Of a stretch of 64,000 nucleotides of DNA, positions 20,687-31,673 are shown piece by piece. The stretch covers positions 1,240,001 to 1,304,000 of the forward strand of contig PSQN01000004.1 of NCBI GenBank assembly GCA_002989075.1, read 5' to 3'. The position numbers were made by a program, and so were the translations under genes. The notes under the pieces are model-generated. The model saw nothing but the letters and a program-made list of their open reading frames with translations. It ran no database searches and was not told the origin of the DNA. The DNA is from Arthonia radiata. Its lineage: Eukaryota; Ascomycota; Arthoniomycetes; Arthoniales; Arthoniaceae. Each line of letters opens with the position of its first letter. Position 1 is the stretch's first letter.

Positions 20687-20930
20687 CTTGATATGGTCAG
20701 TTTTGTGGTAAGTATAAAGAGCGACTACTGGGTCATGGCTGGCATCGACGACTGTGTAATCCTGCTCGAGGGACTCGGGAGTGACTTGAAAAGAGCTCTG
20801 CAATTGTGCTTTAGCTTAGGCTAGCTCGATGTTGACTAGCGCCATTCAGTGGACCTGCCTTTGATATTACACCTGTCCTTCCCCACGACCGTCTCACTCC
20901 TGTCGCACACTCTTTTGGGCCAACAGCGCG
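20687..20930. promoter_or_regulatory. Shared bidirectional promoter of NOP56 and the DNAJC3-like gene
   Basis: Only 244 bases separate the two divergent start codons, so the promoters must overlap or be shared. I see no clear TATA box. A shared control of ribosome biogenesis and ER folding capacity is a reasonable inference but is not shown. Confidence 0.5.
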
Positions 20931-22541
20931 ATGCTTCGAATGTTGAACCACCTCAGGGTGGTCTTCATATCCCTGACAATCCTTTCCGCTTGTCTCGTCG
21001 ATGCATCGATAGCTGACGATGCCGCGGACCTCCCCGTTTCCGAGATTCTTTCACTCGCATCAAAGGCGCAAGTCTCGGGCTCTATGCAAGACGCCCTCGC
21101 TTACTACGACGTGGCCATTGGCAGAGACCCCAAAAATTATCTGACCTATTTCAGACGCGGTGCTGCCTATCTATCGGTCGGCCGGTCGCCCCAAGCACTT
21201 GCAGATCTCGACAAAGTGCTTGCCATCAGACCAGGATTTGAAGGAGCATTGAATCAGCGCGCGAAATTGCGAGCTCGTCATGCGGACTGGAAGGGGGCCC
21301 GTGAAGATTATTTAGCAGCCAAGAAGAGCAAAGACGGCGAGGAGCTGGTCAACCTCCAAGAGTCGGAGAATGCTGCAAGAGCCGCTAAAGAAGCGGCGAA
21401 GAAGCGAGACTGGGAAAGCTGTGTGACACAAGCCAGCGCAGCCATTATGACGGCGGTAGCGGCCCTTGACCTCCGCAATCTGCGTGTTCGATGCCGATTC
21501 GAAAAGGGCGAGGTGACGGAGGCTCTCGGAGATCTTCAAGCAATCCAGACTTTGAACTCTGGGGCTGTGGACGCGCCGATACAGGTAGCGGCCATGACAT
21601 ATTACTCGCTTGGGGAGCTTGATAGAGGCCTCGATGCGGTCAAGAAATGTCTGAGAAACGATCCTGATTCCAAGCCCTGTAACAAGCTGTATAAGAAGCA
21701 AAAGAGGATACAAAAGGCCTTGCGAAAAGCAGAAGAGTTGGAGGGCAAGCGCTCATACAGTTCAGTGACGAAGATATTGGTCTCTGCAAGCCAAGATGAT
21801 CCCGGCTTGCTTGATACTCTCAAAGAAGATTTGCGCGAGTATCGGCAGGAAAACATTATACATACCAAGGCCCCCGAAGATCTCCTCACTAAGATGCTGC
21901 ACATGACTTGCAATGCCTATATTGAGATGAACAATTACAGAAAGGCCCAACCATTCTGCACTGACCTTCTGGCGCACGATCACCAGGCACTCCCAGGCTT
22001 GTTGCACAAAACACAGGCTCAGCTCGATGCGGATGATTTTGAAGGAGCTATTCAGACACTGAACGCGGCAAGAGACGCTCCAGGTGGACAACAGCACCAG
22101 AAAGTGCAAGAACTTATGCAAAAGGCACAGAAGCTGCTCAAGCAGTCCAAGACTAAGGACTATTATAAGGTGCTCGAGCTGTCGCGCGATGCATCAGACA
22201 AAGACATCCGCAAGTCGTTCAGGAAGCTCAGCAAAATCAATCATCCGGATAAGGTCACCAATCCCGAGGCTCGTCCTGCCGCTGAGAAGAAGATGGCTGC
22301 CATCAATGAAGCCTATGAAGTGCTGAGCGATCCAGAGCTCAAACAAAGGTTTGACAACGGCGAGGATCCAAACGACCCCACCGCAGGTCAGCAAGGCGGC
22401 AACCCCTTCGGTGGCTTTGGCGGTCAGGGCGGTGGCCAGCAATTCGTCTTCAGAAGCGGTCCTGGCAGCGGCGGTGGGCGGACCGGAGGAAACGCCTTCC
22501 AATTCCAATTTCCCGGAGGCGGTGGATTTCCTTTCGGCTGA
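20931..22541 (+). CDS. ER DnaJ/TPR co-chaperone (DNAJC3/P58IPK-like)
   Basis: A single exon encodes 536 residues. A signal peptide (LRVVFISLTILSACLVDASI) is followed by TPR-type helical repeats from about residue 35 to 400 (for example ALAYYDVAIGRDPKNYLTYF, ALADLDKVLAIRPGFEGALN). Then comes a J domain starting at KDYYKVLELSRDASDKDI, with the HPD motif in INHPDK that stimulates Hsp70. The tail is Gly/Phe-rich and ends GGGGFPFG. In this family the protein sits in the ER lumen, binds unfolded clients and passes them to BiP/Kar2. There is no KDEL-like retention signal at the C-terminus, which is usual for the family. The arrangement and length match animal DNAJC3 and its fungal homologues. Confidence 0.92.
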   Translation: MLRMLNHLRVVFISLTILSACLVDASIADDAADLPVSEILSLASKAQVSGSMQDALAYYDVAIGRDPKNYLTYFRRGAAYLSVGRSPQALADLDKVLAIRPGFEGALNQRAKLRARHADWKGAREDYLAAKKSKDGEELVNLQESENAARAAKEAAKKRDWESCVTQASAAIMTAVAALDLRNLRVRCRFEKGEVTEALGDLQAIQTLNSGAVDAPIQVAAMTYYSLGELDRGLDAVKKCLRNDPDSKPCNKLYKKQKRIQKALRKAEELEGKRSYSSVTKILVSASQDDPGLLDTLKEDLREYRQENIIHTKAPEDLLTKMLHMTCNAYIEMNNYRKAQPFCTDLLAHDHQALPGLLHKTQAQLDADDFEGAIQTLNAARDAPGGQQHQKVQELMQKAQKLLKQSKTKDYYKVLELSRDASDKDIRKSFRKLSKINHPDKVTNPEARPAAEKKMAAINEAYEVLSDPELKQRFDNGEDPNDPTAGQQGGNPFGGFGGQGGGQQFVFRSGPGSGGGRTGGNAFQFQFPGGGGFPFG

Positions 22542-24982
22542 GTATGAGACGACAAACTCGACAAACTTCTGATAGGATACACCGACAGTCTGTACTGGTC
22601 AGAGTCCGCACGACTTCTGACCAGACTGATGCTCATGAATTGTTGCGACGTCACAACATCATCTCTTAGCATTCGTGCCGCTCTGTCTACAGATCGTGTT
22701 TCATAAGGACGCTTCGTCCAATATAAAGGCACAACTCCGCCGCCGACCGATGTTTTTTTCCAATCCAGGCAATATGTACAGCAGCAAGCTCCATCGTAGC
22801 TCTCATCGCGGCACTGACATCACTGTCGGCCCTGCGTCATCAACTACTAAGCCTTCAACTTGAGCATATCGGTATCCTGAAATTTAGATGTACGCTCTTA
22901 ACGGTGATCTGAGGGTCAGTATGCTCAACCATCATTGTCGGGGCTAGCGACAGACACAGCAATGGCCAGCAGAATGGCAATTCTGACTAGCCGCAAGTAA
23001 GTCAAGGCCATTTCACATGCTTACGCTTCGTAGGGCACCGATCATGGTATTCCGCCTTCTATTCTGCGAAGCCCAGACATAACCGGGACTAGCACAGTCT
23101 CTTGACCCGTTTGAGTCTTTGGCACGATGATTTAAATGATCAACACTGCGTCAGAGCGCATGTTGGGGCTCTGCCGGGATAACAGGCAGCGTACGTGGAG
23201 CAGTGTGAGATCAGCAAGGCTGAACACGACAAGTTGAAGCCGAGAGAGGTGCAATAAGGGTATGTGTTCTTATTTTCTACTATCGAACAGAATACCTCCA
23301 GACCAACTGTCAAATGCTCAAGGTGTTCCTAGTCTTTGATATATTGACAATCTATGAACGAAGACATCATTGTATATGCTCACGCACCGTTGCGCGGAAT
23401 TTTTGATCCGGCTCGGTAACATTCATCGTATCGAAACCATACCCTTCTCTATTCTGGTAAGATATTGCTCCACTGACGAACACCATATCCCAGCCAACTC
23501 AAATCTTTCCCCCTTGTAAACCCGCCTGTAGTGAGGTTGATATCCTCATTTGTTAGAGGGAATATGGGTTTGACTGGGTTTGTGGCGTATGTGGATATCT
23601 GAAGTGTTTAAGAGAACGGGAGAACCTTGAACAAGTACTTTTGAGGCGTTCCTGGAGAGGCAGAGCGGAGGTCAGTGCAGACAGAACTGGATTCAAGCTT
23701 TGGCATATGAGCGCTGTAACGCGTGTGAGACAAGTTGTCACAATGGTCGCCATCCGCGATGCAACGCCGAGAGGAGCGCTTGGGAGACGTGTAGTGTATG
23801 CTCCCTCTTATAATAGTAAAAACAAAGATGAAACTAGCGTATTAGAAGACTTTAAAAATAGTTCTAGTAATAATTTAATAGTTAGTACTAGCGCTCTAGA
23901 AGTAGGAATAGATATTAGTACTATTACTATTTTTATCTATATACAGCCTAACGCGCTGCGAATCCGTTCTTTCTCACTATGCACAATAGGCAACGACTTA
24001 GCACTTTTGCAGAGAAGCAACGGTAAAGTGCTTAGGACGAACGTAATCGAGTTCTCTGTCCCTGACGATCGTACCGTGAACCATCGCGCCCAAACCTGCG
24101 GGCTTTCCGTACTGGTTGAAATATCAATTTTGAAGCTTCTGTCAAGCTGAATGCGTCCACGACCAACTCGAGGATTCGCCGACCAAGTCGTAAGGGCCAC
24201 GCAGCAGATCTGTTCACTTGTAAAACACTCTTGAAAGCGAGTCTCCTCCTTCAGCCGAGTGCATGTCAGTGCTCAGTGCCCAGTGCCATTGTCGCAGGGC
24301 GAACAAATCCCGAGACACTCAATTCGACGCTGAAATTGTACGATCGATGCTACTCGGCCTTGCGAGTTGCCTCGCGATGAAGAACACGTATCAGTGTTTT
24401 GAAAACTCTGCAGGAAGCCGAGGGATCTATCTGCCACGACAGACGAAGATTTTGGCAGCAAAGGACATAGAACTATAGACGCAAGTAGCTAGTCTTGAGG
24501 GACAGTATGAAGAACCGTCTGCAAAACGGAAAATCGCTCCACAAGGACGTTCCCTACCTGGCGATCTGGGGGGGGGGGGCGGGAGTCTGTCCTACAAATA
24601 CTTGCAATGTTGTTTTCCCATCGGGTGTGTAACGATTGGCAATTGTGGCCCTTGCGCCAGCGCTTATACACGGCTGAGAATAGGACAGCATGAAGGGTCC
24701 GTACGTCTGAGGAAGCGAAGTGGAACACATGGTGTGAGCGAAGATGCCCTTGCGCACAAACCATTGAAACACGTGACAGGATCTCATGCGCACGGACGGA
24801 AAAGTGTATGACGTTCGTAGGAGATCGGATGGCTCCGAACTGCGATCTCGAATTCGACCACTTCAAGCTCTACGAACTTGGAACGCTGATACTGAACTAG
24901 TGATCGCATTTTGACATAAACGTCGGTTTCAAATCGAGACGCCAGACGACTGCCGTGCTCTATATTGCGACATTACTGCGCT
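22542..24982. other. Gene-poor 2.4 kb region
   Basis: The only recognisable piece is an AT-rich helicase fragment at 23791-23948 (listed separately). A run of 12 G followed by C and three more G lies at 24568-24583. The remaining open frames show no coding character. The right end should contain the promoter of the FMP25-like gene. Confidence 0.5.
23791..23948 (+). pseudogene. Fragment of a RecQ-like helicase C-terminal domain, AT-rich
   Basis: A short coding relic reads KNSSSNNLIVSTSALEVGID and continues toward ISTI. This matches the motif V region of RecQ-type superfamily 2 helicases, in the form seen in telomere-linked and repeat-associated fungal helicases. Codons end almost always in A or T (AGT, AAT, TTA, ATA), unlike all neighbouring genes, and the composition changes abruptly at both edges. 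Only about 50 codons are recognisable, with no other helicase motifs on either side. It is therefore a fragment, probably left by a mobile or subtelomeric repeat. Confidence 0.6.
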
Positions 24983-26836
24983 ATGTTCGCCAGAAGCGGA
25001 GCAAGAAGAGCGCTTCTAAATCAGCAGCCATGTGCTCAATGTAGAGCTCAGATACAGCGAAGATACTATGGCTTCCAACCCGTGTCTCAATATGCGGTCA
25101 AGAGGCAGACGCATTTGTACCGATCAGTAGCTCTCGTCGCCGCAGCAGGCTCTGTCACAGCGGTCTATACTTGGTGTTACGGTCCTCTGTCACCGTTCAA
25201 GGATGCCTACGCCGAAGGACCTCCGTCTGTGGTACTAGACAGCGCTGGCGACAAGTCGGACGCGAAGCCTATGACACTCGACCCGAAGGATCTTGTCTTC
25301 GAGGACTCACGCCGTCCATCACAAGCAGCATCCAAGGAGCAGGTACGGGATCAAATCAGTAGTCAACACTTGCAGGTCAAAAAGAGCTGGGAAAATCCTG
25401 GAGTATGGATATGGGGAGACAACAATGGCAAGGTCGCAGCGCCGGACGCAAAAGAAGGCTTTATTCGAAACCCAAGATGGCTCAAGCTTTTCGACGGTCA
25501 ACTGCTCCGGGACCTGAAGCTCACAAGAACGTTCGGTGCCGCCCTTGATGAGAACGGCGATCTTCTCCAATGGGGTGCTGACTACAGTCCCGAAGTCAAG
25601 AACCCCATCCACACTCTCAAAGGCAAAAATCTCACATCCCTTGCCGTCTCCAGAGACCGCATCCTCGCGCTCTCCAAACACGGGCAAGTCTACTCCCTCT
25701 CCGTCTCCGCCGACGAGCAAAAGCTGGGTCACAAACCAACAGAAACCTCATGGCTCAACCCATTTTACTCCTCCATCTCACCAATTTCTTACCGCGCTAT
25801 CGCTCCACCTGACATGGGCTACACCGAGCGCATCACATCCATCTCCTCCGGCCTCGATCACGCCCTTCTCCTCACCTCCTCTGGCCGTGTCTTCTCCTGC
25901 GCAGCAGGTAACGAAGAATACCCCACTCGCGGCCAGCTCGGCGTGCCCGGCCTTACATGGTTCACGCGCCCTACCGGTCGCTACGACATGCCCCACGAGG
26001 TCACCGGCCTGCACGGATTCAAAGTCCTACAGATCGCCACCGGCGACTACCACTCCGTTGCCCTCGACAGCAAAGGCCGTGTCTTCGCCTGGGGCGATAA
26101 TCAAAAAGGCCAGCTCGGCGTCGGCGACACCTCCAAAGACTCTACTTACTACGACGCCCCGGCTTTACTTCCGACAACGAAGCTCTATGCTGGCACCGCC
26201 CACAAACCGCACGTCACGGACATCTTCGCTGGCGGCAACACGACCTTCCTAGGCATCGATGCCACGCGCACCGCCCAGCCTGGCGACGAGGACGATAAGG
26301 TCGCGCGCCGCATGATCGGCCGGACCACGAGCGATGTATTTGCAGCTGGCCACGGCATCTGGGGTCAACTCGGCAACGGACGATGGACCCACGTACAGTC
26401 CCTGCCCACTAAGATCATACCGCTCTCGGGGCTATTCGAATACGACGAAGCGCGCCGGCGCGCCGTCCCCATTAAGCTGCGGGACCTGTCCGTCGGCGCG
26501 AACCATGCGGCCGCGACGCTTGAGAACATCACGTACACGAGCGCGTCTGAAAAGAGCAGCGAGAATGACACGAATTGGGGTGCGGACGTGCTCTTCTTCG
26601 GGAACAACGAGTTCTACCAGCTGGGCACGGGAAGGCGGAACAACGTCACGGCGCCGACGTATATCCAGCCGCTGGATCGGGCTGCTGAGCTGGCAGAGGG
26701 TAAGAGGCAGAAGGGGGAGATGCATAGGTTCCACGCGACGCCGTGGAGTACGGTGAGGGTTGGGGGACGGTGGGTGAGTTTTGAGCAGAGGGTTGTGTGT
26801 GGGCGGGGCGTGACGGCTGTGTATTCGGGATGTTGA
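24983..26836 (+). CDS. FMP25: Mitochondrial RCC1-repeat protein (Fmp25-like)
   Basis: The single exon gives 617 residues. The N-terminus MFARSGARRALLNQQPCAQC followed by RAQIQRRYYGF is Arg-rich and acid-poor, as expected for a mitochondrial presequence. A membrane segment lies near residues 50-65 (SVALVAAAGSVTAVYTWCYG). After it come RCC1-type beta-propeller repeats, recognisable by blocks such as GVWIWGDNNG, ISSGLDHALLLTSSGRVFSC, GDYHSVALDSKGRVFAWGDN and VFAAGHGIWGQLGNGRW. Yeast Fmp25 has the same layout and is needed for assembly of respiratory complex III at the inner membrane. The first in-frame ATG at 24983 was chosen as start. Confidence 0.82.
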   Translation: MFARSGARRALLNQQPCAQCRAQIQRRYYGFQPVSQYAVKRQTHLYRSVALVAAAGSVTAVYTWCYGPLSPFKDAYAEGPPSVVLDSAGDKSDAKPMTLDPKDLVFEDSRRPSQAASKEQVRDQISSQHLQVKKSWENPGVWIWGDNNGKVAAPDAKEGFIRNPRWLKLFDGQLLRDLKLTRTFGAALDENGDLLQWGADYSPEVKNPIHTLKGKNLTSLAVSRDRILALSKHGQVYSLSVSADEQKLGHKPTETSWLNPFYSSISPISYRAIAPPDMGYTERITSISSGLDHALLLTSSGRVFSCAAGNEEYPTRGQLGVPGLTWFTRPTGRYDMPHEVTGLHGFKVLQIATGDYHSVALDSKGRVFAWGDNQKGQLGVGDTSKDSTYYDAPALLPTTKLYAGTAHKPHVTDIFAGGNTTFLGIDATRTAQPGDEDDKVARRMIGRTTSDVFAAGHGIWGQLGNGRWTHVQSLPTKIIPLSGLFEYDEARRRAVPIKLRDLSVGANHAAATLENITYTSASEKSSENDTNWGADVLFFGNNEFYQLGTGRRNNVTAPTYIQPLDRAAELAEGKRQKGEMHRFHATPWSTVRVGGRWVSFEQRVVCGRGVTAVYSGC

Positions 26837-27288
26837 GTTTGTATGTGTGTGTGGGAGGTTTCAAGAGGGCGGGAACATTGCTGAGTGCATGTAAATAGTC
26901 ATACAGCGCAACGCAGCGCCAATGCAGCAGAAGGCACTTTCCAAACGTCTACTCCAAACGTATGCGTGAGACCGAGCTTGTGTCTATATTCGCTATCTCA
27001 GCGGCGAGGACCAACATCCAATATCTCGTTATTGCAGGCGACCCCGGCTTTGCTTGTTCGTAGCAGTAAGGTTTTGCAGTATAGCAGGATCTATCATTCA
27101 ATTTTGAAACTGGAAGTCTTAGATCGCAAAATCGCAGCAGAGTCCAACAATGAGGGGATGGAGACGACATAGCGACCTTGAACGAGGGCGTAAAATGCTG
27201 CACACCGTGGAGTCTCGGTTCCAGTAACGATTATTCCGCATAGCGGTGGACCCCGTTTGCGCGAGAGCCGGCTTGCCTTACATCACAT
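26837..27288. other. Convergent 3' intergenic region
   Basis: This lies between the ends of the FMP25-like and F-box genes. I see no feature. Confidence 0.5.
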
Positions 27289-29033
27289 TCATTCACCAAC
27301 CCCCCAGCTCTTCACCCGACTCCAATAGAGCGGCTTATCGTTCTTCAGCCCAAACGGCGCCCAATCATCCGCCAGCTTATTGTAACTCCAATACCCCTTC
27401 CAGGCCAGCCTGTTATTCCTCGTTCCACCTTTCCTGCCGCTGTTGCCCAGCGCAAATTCCATCTTCCATAAGTACTTCGCGGTCACGCCTTCAGACTCAA
27501 CGTGCACTGTGCCTTCTTCCTCGATGGGCTCGACGTCATCAGCGAGATTGCCATCGAAGACTGAGATTGGCTCTTTGGCGTACTCGCCTGGTCGTTTTCC
27601 GAGGGGCTCACCTTCGTCCTCAAGTCGCGGTGCGGGACCCGAGGCGGGACCAGAGAGGCGCCAGCGACCGCGCAGCGCTTCGCGCATGATGACTGAGGGT
27701 AGATTGGCAGTTGCAGCACCGTGGCGTTCTCGTTCGCGTCGCTTTTCGTCTTCGAGGTGCTCTTTCGTCATAAAATGGACCGCGTCGACGGGTTCGGCGG
27801 TTGTTTGTAGCGTGATGCAGGACCCGTCGCGGAAGAAGCGGATGTAGCGGTAGTACGTCACAATGTGTACTGGGCTGTTCCAGGTTTTGCGGTCTTGCGC
27901 GGATGCGCCTGGGCGGGTATAGTTGTTGGTGGAGATGTAGCAGCCACCAAATCGTAAACGTGGGCGGTGTCGAAACTGTGCGCGATAAGTAGGGTAGACT
28001 GTCGGTGTCAGGTCTAGTATCTGTGTATCAGGGTCGGTAACAGCGAATGGGTCGAAGGTCGCCAGGAGCTGTGAATGAGGAGGGACGGTGATAGTGTATC
28101 GGTAGTGCATTGCTAGGCCACCAGCACGAGAGAAGAGGGCGACGGGCTTCCACAGTGAGTCTTCGGTAGTGATGAGATAGGCGAGGCTGCGGCAGACAAG
28201 AGAGAGACGGGGAAGGATGGCGACATCGATATTAGCCGCTGCTTGGAGAATGCGTAGTAGGACTTCCGAGGGAAGACCAGCAACCGGGCACGGCGGAGGT
28301 GGTGTGTTTTCAATGGTCGGCTTAGCACTGGTAATGGACAGCGAGGAGAAAGCGTCCAGCATATCAGCGAGACTGGCAGGAACAGCCTGAGAGCCTTCGC
28401 CAGCTTGATCGGTTAGTGAGTGGTGGACTGTATTGGGTACTGTAGCAGAGGCGTTCGAGGGGTTTGGCTTCGCGGGAGGTAATGGTGCGGTCTTTGGAGG
28501 AGCAGGAAAATGCTTCTTCTTGTAGGCTTCGTTGACACCTTCATCAAGCTGCGGGCGACTCATTAATATGGTTATCCCTGGTGAAACTTCCGATCTCTAC
28601 GTACTTTAAAAGCCTTTCTATACAGGCTGACACTGTCACCTAACCTTCCCGCCGTCTCTCGTTCGACAGCTTTCTCATAGTGGTCCAATGCAGTTTTCGG
28701 CTCTGCAAGAGCGAAGATATGCTTGATTGCTTCGGCGTTGATCCCTAATCTAGGAGCTTCTTCCTGCTGCTCTAGATCATGGTAGCCTTGAGTCGTATCT
28801 TGGTCGTACTCTACCACGTGTGCAGGGGCCTTTGCTGCTGTGGGAGCTTTTAATCTGGCGGTCGGCTTAGATGTGTTTTGGTTGCTACTGGTTTGCGGAC
28901 CGCTGCTGCCAGCCTGATAATTATGTGTACTGGCTTTGCTTTTCCCGCGCTTTACTTCTTCTTGCCATTGACGGCGGAAGGACTCCAGCTCTCTCTCTGC
29001 ACTTTCACGACTTCCATGTTCTGCCGACATCAT
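27289..29033 (-). CDS. F-box protein of the Hrt3/Pof7/FBXO9 type, two exons
   Basis: Exons 28605-29033 and 27289-28548 join to 562 residues. The N-terminal part holds a helical TPR/MIT-like hairpin (ALDHYEKAVERETAGRLGDS, then YRKAFK joined by splicing to LDEGVNEAYKKKH). A Pro-rich linker leads to an F-box at about residues 225-270 (GLPSEVLLRILQAAANIDVA, LSLVCRSLAYLI, DSLWK). The C-terminal domain has the family pattern FGGCYISTNNYTRPG, HIVTYYRYIRFFRDGSCITL and KEHLEDEKR. This family forms SCF ubiquitin ligases by binding Skp1, and the C-terminal domain selects substrates. The intron starts GTACGT and ends CCCGCAG. An ATG just inside it makes the second exon look like a complete gene when read alone. 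Confidence 0.9.
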
Positions 29034-29803
29034 AGAAAATGTTACTGGACTGCAGTGATCACTACGAAGCTAGAGCACAACTCATCAACCCTCAATCTAT
29101 TGACGACATACAGATCATCTCGTGGTTGCGAGGAAGAGACGATAGAATGAGAGGATGATGTCACCCCTTCCGTCCCAACCGCCGCTGACTAAGCGTGAGT
29201 CAGTAAACAAGGAGGGCGATTCTCTCTTCTCATTATCTGCCCCCGCTTCTCAAGAGCATGCCGAGAAGAACGAGCAGTCATGGACTGTGTCTCAAACAGT
29301 CGATGGTCTTCACTATCAGCGGGCTTCGGCTGCAATCAAAAGTGTGTGGCGGAGACAAGTCGAGTAGGAGCGCACAGGGTATTTGTTTTGACGGATGAAG
29401 AACTAGCAAGAAACGTTTCTTCATCTTCATGAAAGCCTAATAATACAATCTGGATAGGTTATGTTAATGAATCATATATCTCCTCCCTCCGCCGCACGTT
29501 CATAAGGCCTTTTGTAGGATCACATTTCCATTGCTTTCAGGTGTAGTCTTAAGTTAAGTCATACCAATATCCGTAAAGAAGGCGTGCAGTCTCGCCAGAC
29601 GCACGGCCAACGTGCAAGCCTATCTACTCTGATTAGATGAGTAGATGCGAAAGGAAAACATTCCTCAGGTATTGAACATCAATCAATCACCGAGTCATAC
29701 CCTTTATCATAAACGCTTGCAGCGACTCATCAGACCATATTCATAACGTATCAAAAATCACCGCCTCCTCCTCCCGCAACTCACCACAACCAGAAGGCGC
29801 CTC
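29034..29803. other. Intergenic stretch
   Basis: This lies between the F-box start and the 3' end of the PAQR gene. A 70-codon frame at 29155-29367 begins with ATG ATG but has no recognisable character. I see nothing else. Confidence 0.45.
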
Positions 29804-30673
29804 TCACGCCCCACAAACCCCCCCTACCTCCCTGAAATCACACCAATAACCCAGCGCCTTCACCAACCCCACACTGTGGCTCACGCCACCTCCCATGACC
29901 AGCAAATGCATCAGTTGGTGGCTCGACCCCAACACATCAAACTGCTCCGGCCACCACCGCTCCGGCACCCTCAACGCATACACGACCGCGGCCCCAATAT
30001 CCATCACCGCCAGCCCGCCCAGGTAATCCAGCCCCATCGCGCGCTTTTGCGTCGTCCAGCCATACAGCATCACAGCATGCACGCTCGGCAGGATCGCAGA
30101 GAGACCCAACCCGGTGAACAGGATCGCACGCAAGCGTCTACCTTCTAGCGTTCGGAAGCGCGGGTGGAGGACGGCGTAGACGGAGGCGAGCGCCAGCGTG
30201 GTGGCGAGGGCGCTGTAGCGGAGGCGAAGATGGGGATGACATTGGAACCCGAAGTACACGAGCGGGACGGTGGAGCCCCAGATTACAAGAACGATGCCGG
30301 GGTGGTCAAGGCGGGAGGTGAAGTTGCGGGCGCGGGGAGAGTGGTCGACGAGGGTGTGGAAGACGGTGGAGCAGGAGAAGCAGACGATGGTGGTAATGAA
30401 GAGGGTGGAGACGGCGGCGAGGTCCGCGCGGGTCACGGTGGGGTAGTACGAGGGCGCTTGGTGGAGGAAGGCGAGGAGGATGATGAGGAAGGCGAGCGCG
30501 CCCAGGCCGTGGGTCCAGATGTTGATGGTTTCGTTGTGGAGAGAGAAGATGCTGCGGAGGCTGGCGGGGTAGGAGTATTCGGCGGGGCGGTAATGCGTCT
30601 TGATGTAATCATTGTCTTGTTGCCAGTGTTCGAGCTGTTGGAACGTCAAGAGGGGAGGTGGCGGGGTGGCCAT
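29804..30673 (-). CDS. PAQR/Izh-type seven-transmembrane protein (haemolysin III related)
   Basis: From the ATG at 30673 the frame gives 289 residues (MATPPPPLLTFQQLEHWQ). The N-terminal signature NDYIKTHYRPAEYSYPASLR and SIFSLHNETINIWTHGLGAL marks the PAQR family (adiponectin/progestin receptors, yeast Izh proteins). Seven hydrophobic segments follow. The zinc-site residues of the family are present as S-x3-H-x3-DH (STVFHTLVDH) and H-x3-H near the C-terminus (SSHQLMHLLVMGG). These proteins act in membranes in lipid and zinc homeostasis, probably with ceramidase-like activity. The frame continues upstream to 30874, but that extension is Cys/Arg-rich and untypical, so the internal start is preferred. 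Confidence 0.9.
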   Translation of the reverse strand: MATPPPPLLTFQQLEHWQQDNDYIKTHYRPAEYSYPASLRSIFSLHNETINIWTHGLGALAFLIILLAFLHQAPSYYPTVTRADLAAVSTLFITTIVCFSCSTVFHTLVDHSPRARNFTSRLDHPGIVLVIWGSTVPLVYFGFQCHPHLRLRYSALATTLALASVYAVLHPRFRTLEGRRLRAILFTGLGLSAILPSVHAVMLYGWTTQKRAMGLDYLGGLAVMDIGAAVVYALRVPERWWPEQFDVLGSSHQLMHLLVMGGGVSHSVGLVKALGYWCDFREVGGVCGA

Positions 30674-30878
30674 GTTCGGGTTGGGTCCGCAGGCCTTTGA
30701 TTTATTACATGCTGGTTGACTCAACCCTTTATATTTTGGTATTGTGCGAAGGCACAAATGCTGGAAGTACCAGTTGTCCAGCGCAGTGAAACGCCTGTCG
30801 GCGGAATTTCGTGGACAGGATTTTCCATGGACGCCTCGTCTCAGCATTCTGGCCCCAATTGAATGAAACGGCAATCTG

Positions 30879-31673
30879 TCAAAGCGATGCTGACACCGTA
30901 TAGGGTTTGTGGGGCTTGCGACCCGACAGACAATTAATATACCAGATCACGTACCCACCAGTCGCCGCATCCGCTCGCATGGCCCCGATCAGGCGCTCAT
31001 CGTCCTCCCGTGTTCCGGGTAATCTTTGCGCCAAGGCAGGAACGCTGCGATATTGCTTCTGCATTCCTTCAAGAGCCCCAATGCCAACTTGCATCATTGC
31101 CGTTCGCAGCTCTGGTATCCTTTCGTTAGACACTGCGTCCATGTCAAGGTCGACCAGCCCAGCGGCTTCAAATGCCCTAGTCAGCTTTGCGGGGACGTGA
31201 AACATCACCTCGCCAATGATATTGTGCATTCGCTGCATGCCATCTCTCAGGGCCGTGATGCGAGACCATGAATGCTTGCGTACGGCTCGATTGAGGAAGT
31301 CCCAGTCGCACTCGACCCATTGAAGCCAGCCACCTGGTTTGAGAAGCGCGGCAACATTCTTTGCACCTTCTACCCAGGCCTCAGCGGTGGGCAAGGCGAG
31401 AGTGAGGAGGCGTAGAAAGACGACGTCGAAACGTCCCCGCATCTCCACTGGAAATGGCTGTCGTAGGTCATGGACCTTGAGAGTCACGTTGATCGGTAGC
31501 GAGTTCTGCGGCAGAAATTGCGCATCACTGATATCGAAGCCAGCCACCTGACTCGATGGCCATTGTTTAGCTGCGTCGATCGCCCATGCTCCAGTGCCCG
31601 TGCCCACATCCGCAATCTTCGGGTTCTTGGGTAAAGCAGATGCAATTGATGGCTTAATCAAGTAGCCGAGCAT
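30879..31673 (-). CDS. SAM-dependent methyltransferase (UMTA/LaeA-like group), N-terminus unresolved
   Basis: The open frame of 264 codons carries a class I methyltransferase fold. Motif I is IADVGTGTGAWAIDAA, followed by GFDISDAQFLP with the acidic residue of the second strand, a FDVVFLRLLTL post-motif, and LKPGGWLQWVECDWDF in the region of motif IV/V. The helical C-terminal half matches fungal secondary-metabolism-type methyltransferases. In such proteins MLGYLIKPSIASALP is preceded by 40-80 residues containing a conserved QH pair, so the ATG at 31673 is probably internal. An acceptor-like GGAACAG lies just upstream, but I found no convincing 5' exon in the next kilobase. The substrate is unknown. 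Confidence 0.75.
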   Translation of the reverse strand: MLGYLIKPSIASALPKNPKIADVGTGTGAWAIDAAKQWPSSQVAGFDISDAQFLPQNSLPINVTLKVHDLRQPFPVEMRGRFDVVFLRLLTLALPTAEAWVEGAKNVAALLKPGGWLQWVECDWDFLNRAVRKHSWSRITALRDGMQRMHNIIGEVMFHVPAKLTRAFEAAGLVDLDMDAVSNERIPELRTAMMQVGIGALEGMQKQYRSVPALAQRLPGTREDDERLIGAMRADAATGGYVIWYINCLSGRKPHKPYTVSASL

